A stretch of 14,662 bases of DNA from Aquimarina sp. (lineage in GTDB: Bacteria; Bacteroidota; Bacteroidia; Flavobacteriales; Flavobacteriaceae), in assembly GCA_011524575.1 (NCBI GenBank), contig WTKB01000230.1, positions 1 through 14,662 of the forward strand. The letters are read 5' to 3'. Within the stretch, counting starts at the first letter, position 1; each line of letters starts with the position of its first letter. Below, in pieces: positions 7,959-13,898 of this stretch. The position numbers and the translations under genes were made by a program. The notes under the pieces were generated by a model that was given only the letters and a program-made list of their open reading frames with translations, was not told where the DNA came from and searched no databases.

Positions 7959-8114
7959 AGAGCTTGTTTAAAGGGAATACAAACTGTAATTCAAAAGTTT
8001 AAGGTTTTTGTTTACTTTTAAATGATGCACATATCGAGATATGTAAATCTTTTTTAAGTGATCCAAGTTCTTAAAATTTTGGATTACAGGAAGTAGTGAA
8101 TTTAAACAAGCTCT
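7959..8114 (+). repeat. 156-bp palindromic MITE-like element (copy 2, full length)
   Basis: The ends are exact inverted repeats (AGAGCTTGTTTAAA at 7959-7972, TTTAAACAAGCTCT at 8101-8114). TA lies immediately outside both ends, extending the match to 16 bp. The symmetry does not stop there: paired around 8036/8037, 57 of 78 positions are complementary with no gap, and the tip is a perfect ACATATC-GA-GATATGT palindrome (8029-8044). It has no coding capacity. The TA flanks fit insertion by an IS630/Tc1-mariner-type transposase, but no transposase is in the window, so mobility is inferred. A partial TIR-like copy (GCTTGTTTAA at 7950-7959) precedes it in tandem. Confidence 0.85.
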
Positions 8115-8161
8115 TACATCAATTATACATTGAAATTATTTAATTTGTATTAAAAAAGTAA

Positions 8162-8527
8162 ATGGCAATACATAATGAACTTGGAAAAAAAGGAGAATTA
8201 ATTGCAATAAATTTCTTAAAAAACAAAGGGTATCAAATTCTAGAGACAAACTATCGTTACAGAAGATCAGAAATTGATATTATTGCTAGCTACAAAAAGG
8301 AACTGATTATTGTAGAAGTAAAATCTCGGAGAAATGCTTTTTTTGGAACACCACAATCTTTTGTATCTCCTAATCAAATAAAAAATATTATAAAGGTTGC
8401 CAATACATATGTTCTAAGCCACGATATAGACCTTGAGGTAAGATTTGATATTATAGGAGTTATTATTAAAAAAGACACACATAATATTCAACATTTTAAA
8501 GATGCTTTTAATAGTATTCAATCTTGA
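8162..8527 (+). CDS. yraN: YraN family protein (UPF0102), predicted endonuclease-like
   Basis: A 121-residue protein, the usual length for the family. It carries the YraN signature: LGKKGELIAINFLKNKGYQILETNYR at the N-terminus, with Glu12, then SEIDII (Glu37, Asp39) and IVEVKSR (Glu52, Lys54). This is the E...ExD...ExK arrangement of the restriction-endonuclease-like (PD-(D/E)XK) fold. It is probably a cytoplasmic nucleic-acid enzyme; the cellular substrate in this family is not settled. The gene lies between two copies of the palindromic element, 47 bp after one, and the other begins right after its TGA. A near-match -7 box (TTAATTTG, one base off TAnnTTTG) lies about 20 bp upstream of the ATG. 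It converges with the GNAT gene. Confidence 0.93.
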   Translation: MAIHNELGKKGELIAINFLKNKGYQILETNYRYRRSEIDIIASYKKELIIVEVKSRRNAFFGTPQSFVSPNQIKNIIKVANTYVLSHDIDLEVRFDIIGVIIKKDTHNIQHFKDAFNSIQS

Positions 8528-8529
8528 TA

Positions 8530-8582
8530 AGAGCTTATTTAAGGTTTTGGCTTATAGGAGGTAGTGCCTTTAAACAAGCTCT
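8530..8582 (+). repeat. 53-bp internally deleted copy of the palindromic element (copy 3), possible bidirectional terminator
   Basis: The left terminus AGAGCTTATTTAAGG is joined directly to the right-hand 40 bp of the element (TTTTGG, then TATAGGAGGTAGTG, then CCTTTAAACAAGCTCT). The interior between the left terminus and TTTTGG is missing. The two ends can form a stem of about 14 bp with one mismatch and one bulge. It fills the space between the stop of yraN (8527) and the stop of the convergent GNAT gene (8589), so it could end transcription from both sides. TA precedes the left end, but AA follows the right end. Confidence 0.7.
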
Positions 8583-8588
8583 AAGCAC

Positions 8589-9032
8589 CTAGTTATCAAT
8601 AAGAATTTTTCTCATTTTTAAATGAAGGATTCCCGTCTTTTTTGAAGGATATATTTCACCTATACCTTCAAAACCCATTTTTTTATAAAAATCTAATGCG
8701 GTTACTCTTGCAGAAAGTTCTACTTGATGAACTTTTAATTTAATAGATTTTTCTAATAAACATGCTAACATCAGTTTTCCAATTCCTTTTTTCTGGAACA
8801 GATCTCTTACAGCCATTTGAGATATAATAGCCTTAGCACCATCAATATGTAACCTTCCACAACCTACAAGCTGATTTTCTGAAGTAATACAGCCCACATG
8901 AAGGGCTGTTGATTCATATACATCTAAAACTAAATCTCTGGCATTATAAAATTCATTAAAAAAAGTAATTATCCGAAGGTTTAATAATTCCTCATATAAA
9001 GGATGGGTACTTGTAATGTAAATAAGTTTCAC
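8589..9032 (-). CDS. GNAT-family N-acetyltransferase
   Basis: A 147-residue single-domain acetyltransferase. Motif A is visible as ISQMAVRDLFQKKGIGKLML (about 70-89), with the acetyl-CoA pyrophosphate loop QKKGIG at 80-85. It is followed by an HQVELSARVTALDFYKKMGFE segment (about 102-122) typical of motif B, where the AxxFYxKxGF pattern is the family hallmark. The acceptor substrate cannot be read from the sequence. The gene starts 6 bp after the stop of the CNNM/CBS gene, so the two are probably co-transcribed. Its 3' end faces yraN across the short repeat at 8530-8582. Confidence 0.88.
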   Translation of the reverse strand: MKLIYITSTHPLYEELLNLRIITFFNEFYNARDLVLDVYESTALHVGCITSENQLVGCGRLHIDGAKAIISQMAVRDLFQKKGIGKLMLACLLEKSIKLKVHQVELSARVTALDFYKKMGFEGIGEIYPSKKTGILHLKMRKILIDN

Positions 9033-9038
9033 GAAAAA

Positions 9039-10229
9039 CTACTCTGTTTTTTTAGATTCTTTTGAAGATGAAACATTTGATTCTGGAGAGGTAGTGTTGT
9101 TCTTGTTTTCGTCTTCCTCGGAGTCTTGAATAGGTAAGATACCCAATCTTTTTGCTCTAAGCTCCCAATTTTTACGAGCTAATAGCTGCATATCAGCAAT
9201 ATTATCACTCTCATCCATAATCTCTAGCCCTAATAGCGTTTCAATAATATCCTCCATACTAATAAGACCGATCATATTTCCAAATTCATCAACAACAATG
9301 GCGATATGTGCTTTATTTTTTACCAAATAATCAAAGAGTTCAGGAATATGTTGTTCGGCATCTACCATCATGATTTCAAGCTTAATATCACTTAGTAATT
9401 TATGCCCTTGATTTTCAACAATACCTTCTAAAACAGCATCTTTGAGTACAAAACCTGTAATATTATGAGACTTTTCTCTAAAAACAGGAATACGAGAAAA
9501 CTTCAGATTTTTGTGCTGATTATGAAATTCTTCTAAACTAACATTTTCATCTTCAATCACAGCAACTGTAAAAGGTGTCATAATATCTTTAGCTTTAATA
9601 TTTTTAAAAGCTAATAAATTACGAATCACGGCTGTTTCATTTTCCTTAATAGCACCATCTTCACCTGCAGCATTTGTAATGGCCACAAATTCTTCTCTAC
9701 TCATGTGGTTTACATGTGCTGATTTCCCAATAAGCTTAGTAGTAAGTTGTAAAATCCAAAGAATACCTGTCCATTTTAATGGAAAAATCAGTGCATTGAG
9801 TGCTTTTGTTGTGAAATTTGCTAAAGATTTCCAATAAGTTGCTCCAATAGTTTTAGGAATAATTTCAGAAATGACAAGAATAAAAATGGTCATAATTGTG
9901 GAAACTACTCCAACCATAAGATCCTCACTAAAAGGGATTCCAAATAGTGTTGAAGTTTGGTTTCCGTAAAGTTCTGTATAAGCGACTTTTGCTTGTACTC
10001 CTACCAAAATAGCCCCTACAGTATGAGCTATGGTATTAAGTGTTAAAATTGCAATTAAAGGTTTATCAACGTCATCTTTAAGAACTTTTAAGGCATCAAC
10101 ATACGATTTTCCTTCTTCTGCTTTTAAATTAATGAAACTAGGAGTTATACTTAATAAAACAGCTTCTAAAATAGAACATAAAAAAGAGAAAAGTATGGAT
10201 ACAAAACCATAGACAATAAGTAAGAACAT
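9039..10229 (-). CDS. CNNM/CBS-domain membrane protein (CorB/hemolysin-related), without CorC domain
   Basis: A 396-residue protein. The N-terminal CNNM (DUF21) membrane domain covers about 1-165, with hydrophobic segments near 1-30, 58-80, 105-128 and 145-162 and the conserved SEIIPKTIGA (121-130). A linker, then two CBS domains: DIMTPF at 215-220 opens the first, and HIAIVVDEFGNMIGLISMEDIIE (308-330) lies in the second. Relatives are linked to Mg2+ or other divalent-cation transport. Most bacterial CorB-type proteins end in a CorC_HlyC domain; here the CBS pair is followed by a short, mostly polar tail rich in Ser, Glu and Lys. Whether it transports an ion is inference. Transcribed with the GNAT gene 6 bp downstream; 145 bp separate its start from the hemB stop. 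Confidence 0.9.
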   Translation of the reverse strand: MFLLIVYGFVSILFSFLCSILEAVLLSITPSFINLKAEEGKSYVDALKVLKDDVDKPLIAILTLNTIAHTVGAILVGVQAKVAYTELYGNQTSTLFGIPFSEDLMVGVVSTIMTIFILVISEIIPKTIGATYWKSLANFTTKALNALIFPLKWTGILWILQLTTKLIGKSAHVNHMSREEFVAITNAAGEDGAIKENETAVIRNLLAFKNIKAKDIMTPFTVAVIEDENVSLEEFHNQHKNLKFSRIPVFREKSHNITGFVLKDAVLEGIVENQGHKLLSDIKLEIMMVDAEQHIPELFDYLVKNKAHIAIVVDEFGNMIGLISMEDIIETLLGLEIMDESDNIADMQLLARKNWELRAKRLGILPIQDSEEDENKNNTTSPESNVSSSKESKKTE

Positions 10230-10374
10230 TATATAATAAGATATTTTAGTAAAGCTAATTTAACTAATTTTAATGAAGTGAACACCTGTAATAGTATTTA
10301 ATCTTAGAAATTAACCTAAAAAATTAATAATCTTTATCGATTAACATCTAAGATAAATAGATACTACAATACAT

Positions 10375-11355
10375 TTAAAGATTATATTTTTTTGCAAAAT
10401 CAATAGCAAAATAACTGGCAATCATTTGTGCGCCTGCTCTTTTAAAAGCAATTAAACTTTCATACATTACTTTATCAATAGCTAACCATCCTTTTTGATG
10501 TGCTGCTTGAAGCATCGCATACTCTCCACTTACTTGATAGACAGCAACAGGTATTGAAACCGATTTACTTACCTCTGATAAAATATCCAAGTAACTCATT
10601 CCAGGCTTTACCATTAAAATATCAGCACCTTCATTTTGATCACGGATACTTTCTAAGATAGCTTCTTTTGCACCACCAGCAAAATCCATTTGATAGGTTT
10701 TTTTATCACCAAAACCAGGTGCAGAATCAAGAGCATCTCGAAAAGGACCATAAAAAGCAGATGCGTATTTCGCACTATAACTCATAATACCTGTATTAAT
10801 AAACCCCTCTTGTTCCAAGGTATTACGTATCGCTTTTATTCTACCATCCATCATGTCACTTGGTGCTACAAAATCAGCACCAGCTTTAGCATGTGATAGT
10901 GACATTTTAGCCAACACCTCTACAGTTGGGTCGTTAAGTATTTGATTGTGGTGTACAATACCATCATGCCCATAACTCGAATAGGGATCTAAAGCAACAT
11001 CAGTCATTACAAGCATTTCTGGAACAGCATCTTTTATTGTTTTAACTGCACGCTGCATTAATCCATCAGAATTATAAGCTTCTGTACCTTTGTTATCTTT
11101 TAGATGATCTGCTACTTTGACAAAAACAAGCACAGACTTTAAACCTAAACTCCAAAGAAACTGTACCTCTTTAGTAATTAGATCTAAACTATACCTAAAA
11201 TAACCAGGCATTGATGAAATTTCCTGACGAATACCCTTACCCTCGCAAATAAATAAAGGTACGAGAAAATCATGCGGAGTTAAATGATTTTCTCTAACAA
11301 GCGATCGTATTGCTTCGTTCTGACGAAGTCTTCTATTTCTATGAAGTAAGTGCAA
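10375..11355 (-). CDS. hemB: Delta-aminolevulinic acid dehydratase (porphobilinogen synthase)
   Basis: A 326-residue cytoplasmic enzyme of haem biosynthesis that condenses two 5-aminolevulinate molecules to porphobilinogen. Both active-site lysines are present: Lys196 in YSAKYASAFYGPFRDA and the Schiff-base Lys250 in ILMVKPGMSY. The metal-site stretch is DVALDPYSSYGHDGI (119-133). It lacks the three cysteines that bind catalytic zinc in one class of the family (DVCLCxY...GHC) and instead has the Ala/Asp/Asp pattern of the magnesium- or potassium-dependent class. Length is normal. It begins 74 bp downstream of the acyl-ACP desaturase stop, with no clear terminator or TAnnTTTG box in that gap, so read-through from the lipid genes is possible. 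Confidence 0.97.
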   Translation of the reverse strand: MHLLHRNRRLRQNEAIRSLVRENHLTPHDFLVPLFICEGKGIRQEISSMPGYFRYSLDLITKEVQFLWSLGLKSVLVFVKVADHLKDNKGTEAYNSDGLMQRAVKTIKDAVPEMLVMTDVALDPYSSYGHDGIVHHNQILNDPTVEVLAKMSLSHAKAGADFVAPSDMMDGRIKAIRNTLEQEGFINTGIMSYSAKYASAFYGPFRDALDSAPGFGDKKTYQMDFAGGAKEAILESIRDQNEGADILMVKPGMSYLDILSEVSKSVSIPVAVYQVSGEYAMLQAAHQKGWLAIDKVMYESLIAFKRAGAQMIASYFAIDFAKKYNL

Positions 11356-11429
11356 AATAGTATTTTTATAATAAACTGATTTATAATCATCTAAAATTCA
11401 AAAACAGGAAACCAGCTGGAATAATTATT

Positions 11430-12446
11430 TTATTTTTTAGGAAGTACCCAACTAAATTTTGGACTTTCATCAGGTAAGACTAGTCGTTCACTAATACGTT
11501 GCATTCTTGATGGAAGCTTCATGATATAGTCTCGTGCTTTTTCTGCTTGATCATTAAGACCTGTTAAATGTTCTATATCCCATTTTCCAATAAGTCGAGA
11601 CATAATATCTACATAATCTTGAGAAGTATATACTTCTAATTTTTGTGCAGAAACCGAAAAATCCTCAAATTTTGAACCAATTTCTCCACCAGTTTCTCTT
11701 AAAAAATGAGCAGGCATTACAATTTTATTTTTCATCATATCAGAAAAAGCAAGCATCATTTCACTAGGATCAACCTCAAAAATTTCTTTGACAAATGTAC
11801 TGTAAGCATTAAAGTGACGCATCTCATCACCTGCAATAATTTTACACATCTTGGAAAGTAACGGATTAGAGTATTTTTTTGCCAATTTAGCTACTCTGTT
11901 GTGAGAAATATTTGTTGCTAACTCTTGAAAACTTGTGTAAACAAAGTTTTTGTAAGGATCTCTATCAGTTCCAATATCAAAACCATCACTGATTAGATAT
12001 TGCGTAGTACGTTCTACCTCTTTCATGTTTACTCTCCCAGAAAGATATAAATACTTATTTAAAACATCGCCATGACGATTTTCCTCAGCGGTCCAGTAAC
12101 GCACCCATTTTGACCATCCATTACCCCCACCTTCTGCACAGTAATCTCCATTTTTCTCATGTTGATTAATTCCTTCTACATCCATAAGCCAAGACTCATA
12201 GGTTGGTAAAGCTTCTTCAGTGATGGTATCACCAACAAGTACAACCCAAAAATCGTAAGGAAGTTCTTTAGCAAGTTCACGAAGTTCTTTTACTTCAGAT
12301 AAAAAAGTATCAGGATTTTGTGAATCTGGTAAAAAATCTGTGGGTTGCCAAACCGTATCTATAGGAATTAAAAAAGTATCGACGTAATGATCTATTTTAC
12401 GCTCTAGAAGTTTCATAACTTCTAGCCTTACATTATTTAGAGCCAT
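11430..12446 (-). CDS. Acyl-ACP desaturase (stearoyl-ACP Delta9 desaturase family)
   Basis: A 338-residue soluble di-iron desaturase that places a double bond in acyl-ACP. Both iron-ligand EXXH motifs are visible: TAEENRHGDVLNKYLYLSGRV, with Glu122 and His125, and AGDEMRH, with Glu208 and His211. The further ligand regions ITEEALPTY (75-83) and SFQELATNISH (172-182, Glu175) are also present. The match to plant plastid desaturases in these blocks is strong; here the N-terminus has no transit peptide, as expected for a bacterial enzyme. It starts 19 bp after the plsC-like stop, so desaturation and acyl transfer in phospholipid synthesis are probably made together. Chain-length and position specificity cannot be read. 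Confidence 0.94.
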   Translation of the reverse strand: MALNNVRLEVMKLLERKIDHYVDTFLIPIDTVWQPTDFLPDSQNPDTFLSEVKELRELAKELPYDFWVVLVGDTITEEALPTYESWLMDVEGINQHEKNGDYCAEGGGNGWSKWVRYWTAEENRHGDVLNKYLYLSGRVNMKEVERTTQYLISDGFDIGTDRDPYKNFVYTSFQELATNISHNRVAKLAKKYSNPLLSKMCKIIAGDEMRHFNAYSTFVKEIFEVDPSEMMLAFSDMMKNKIVMPAHFLRETGGEIGSKFEDFSVSAQKLEVYTSQDYVDIMSRLIGKWDIEHLTGLNDQAEKARDYIMKLPSRMQRISERLVLPDESPKFSWVLPKK

Positions 12447-12465
12447 AAGCTGTATTTTTAAAAAA

Positions 12466-13200
12466 TTAATATATAGACTTTTCTATAGTGTTTTTTGTGT
12501 GTTCTAATAAATAATCTATTTTATGATGAGCTATTTTAACAGGCTCATGAACTTTTAATTCTAAACGACTACCTATACCCAAGGGGAAATTACCATTAGG
12601 TGCAATTTTCCAACTATTATTTATTGTTACTGGAATGATATAACCACTTGGCATCTTTGAAATTAATACCTTTAACCCAGTAGTATTAAATTTCTTAAGT
12701 TTCCCATCTCTACTTCGTGTTCCTTCTGGGAAAATAACACCTGTTAAAGCTTCTTTCTCTAATTTTTGTCCAAAATTGCTAATTTCCCTTATAGCTTGCC
12801 TTGGGTTATTACGATCTATAAGTATCGAACCTCCATGCCTTAAATTGTATGAAATACTTGGAATTCCTTTTCCTAACTCTTTTTTAGATACAAAAAGTGG
12901 ATTTTTTTCTCGTAGAAACCATGAAATCATTGAAATATCAAACATACTTTGATGATTAGACACAATGAGTAAAGGAACATTTTTTGGAAGATCTATCTCA
13001 CAAATAAATTTTTGAGAAGTACCTAAAATATGAAGCGCTTTAAGAATCATAAAGTTTAATACATGAACCACCTTTTGCTGTGCCTTTAAAGAAATACATC
13101 GATGTGTAACAACTTGTAATCCATGAAAAATAATAAGGAGTATTGCAAAAACTGCATGGAATAATGAAGATAATACAAAAGAGAAAAAACGCTGAATCAT
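12466..13200 (-). CDS. 1-acyl-sn-glycerol-3-phosphate acyltransferase (PlsC family)
   Basis: A 244-residue membrane-associated acyltransferase. An N-terminal hydrophobic segment (about 5-32) is followed by the catalytic NHQSMFD box (82-88, His83 and Asp88), a GGSILIDR stretch (123-130) corresponding to block II, FPEGTRS (157-163) that binds the glycerol phosphate, and IIPVTINNSW as block IV. It probably adds the second acyl chain to lysophosphatidate to make phosphatidic acid; other lyso-lipid acceptors are possible. It heads a two-gene unit with the acyl-ACP desaturase 19 bp downstream. A TATATTTG -7 box about 54 bp upstream fits its own promoter, just downstream of the terminator hairpin of the previous gene. 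Confidence 0.93.
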   Translation of the reverse strand: MIQRFFSFVLSSLFHAVFAILLIIFHGLQVVTHRCISLKAQQKVVHVLNFMILKALHILGTSQKFICEIDLPKNVPLLIVSNHQSMFDISMISWFLREKNPLFVSKKELGKGIPSISYNLRHGGSILIDRNNPRQAIREISNFGQKLEKEALTGVIFPEGTRSRDGKLKKFNTTGLKVLISKMPSGYIIPVTINNSWKIAPNGNFPLGIGSRLELKVHEPVKIAHHKIDYLLEHTKNTIEKSIY

Positions 13201-13253
13201 ATTGGCATCAAAAATACATGTTTTTTAATAAAAGTGAAGCATTGAATTTATAA

Positions 13254-13261
13254 CAAATATA
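13254..13261 (-). promoter_or_regulatory. Bacteroidetes -7 box upstream of the plsC-like gene
   Basis: TATATTTG on the minus strand matches the TAnnTTTG consensus. It lies after the hairpin at 13274-13313 and gives a leader of about 45 nt before the ATG at 13200. No well-spaced -33 TTTG was found (the nearest, at 13269-13272, is too close), so the call rests on the -7 match and position. Confidence 0.45.
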
Positions 13262-13273
13262 AATAGTACAAAT

Positions 13274-13313
13274 AATTAAGCACTTTTGAGAAAAGACTCA
13301 AAAGTGCTTAATT
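13274..13313 (-). terminator. Intrinsic terminator hairpin of the bacilliredoxin gene
   Basis: A perfect 17-bp stem (AATTAAGCACTTTTGAG at 13274-13290 against 13297-13313) with a 6-nt AAAAGA loop. It begins 34 bp after the brx stop on the minus strand and is followed by TTATTTG, so it should end brx transcription before plsC. The stem is symmetrical and could also block transcription from the other strand. Confidence 0.8.
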
Positions 13314-13347
13314 TGATTCATTAAAATTAAAAAAACTAAGAGCTAAT

Positions 13348-13758
13348 TTAACAGTGAGCATTTAAAGCACCTACTAAGTTTTCCGCAATAAGTTCTGCTG
13401 ATCTTCCTTCGATGTGATGTCTTTCAATAATATGAACAAGCTCTCCACCTTTAAAAAGTGCAATACACGGTGAAGAAGGAGGAAATGGCAACATAAGTGC
13501 TCTAGCTGCATCTACAGCCTCTTTATCTACTCCTGCAAAAACAGTAACTGCTTTATCGGGAGTAGCTTCATTTTTTAATGCCATTTTGGCAGCAGGTCTA
13601 GCATTTGCTCCTGCACACCCACATACCGAATTAACAACTAAAAGAACGGTTCCCTCTGATTTTAGAGTTGCATTTACCTGATCTGCGGTCAAAAGCTCTT
13701 CGAAACCATTATTTAGAAGGTCTAATTTCATTGGTTTTACTATTTCTTCTGGATACAT
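13348..13758 (-). CDS. Bacilliredoxin, BrxA/BrxB (YphP/YqiW) family
   Basis: A 136-residue thioredoxin-fold protein, the usual family length. The N-terminus MYPEEIVKPM and the active-site motif VNSVCGCAGANARPAAKMAL (43-62), with Cys46 and Cys48 as CGC, are diagnostic. A later SPPSSPCIALFKGGELVHIIERHHIEGR-type stretch carries the conserved cis-Pro region and HxIEGR. Family members remove bacillithiol from mixed disulfides on proteins or act as weak disulfide isomerases in the cytoplasm. Many Bacteroidetes make bacillithiol, which fits. It is a single-gene unit: a -7 box lies 24 bp upstream and a strong hairpin follows. It is divergent from the DjlA-like gene. BrxA and BrxB cannot be told apart here. 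Confidence 0.93.
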   Translation of the reverse strand: MYPEEIVKPMKLDLLNNGFEELLTADQVNATLKSEGTVLLVVNSVCGCAGANARPAAKMALKNEATPDKAVTVFAGVDKEAVDAARALMLPFPPSSPCIALFKGGELVHIIERHHIEGRSAELIAENLVGALNAHC

Positions 13759-13781
13759 AATTGTTAAGATTTAAAGTTATT

Positions 13782-13789
13782 CAAAGATA
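13782..13789 (-). promoter_or_regulatory. Bacteroidetes -7 box for the bacilliredoxin gene
   Basis: TATCTTTG on the minus strand is an exact TAnnTTTG match, 23 bp before the ATG at 13758, which allows a short leader. No TTTG was found at the expected -33 spacing; the region there is GTTTTAAAA on the same strand. Confidence 0.55.
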
Positions 13790-13811
13790 CAAAATTACAA
13801 GATTTTAAAAC

Positions 13812-13846
13812 TTTGAAGGTCTTAAAAATATAAAAGTGTAGTTTTG
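13812..13846 (+). promoter_or_regulatory. Bacteroidetes promoter for the DjlA-like gene
   Basis: A -33 TTTG (13812-13815) and a -7 TAGTTTTG (13839-13846), both on the plus strand, are separated by 23 bp, within the spacing seen in Bacteroidetes. The predicted leader to the ATG at 13899 is about 45 nt. It faces away from the bacilliredoxin promoter in the same 140-bp gap. Confidence 0.6.
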
Positions 13847-13898
13847 GAACAAAATTCGCCCAAGAGAAATAATAATTATTAAGAAAGCATTTAAGATT

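Noticed and set aside
13209..13216. TATTTTTG on the minus strand as a plsC promoter -7 box
   Set aside because: It matches TAnnTTTG but lies only 8 bp before the ATG, which would leave almost no leader; the box at 13254-13261 is better placed.
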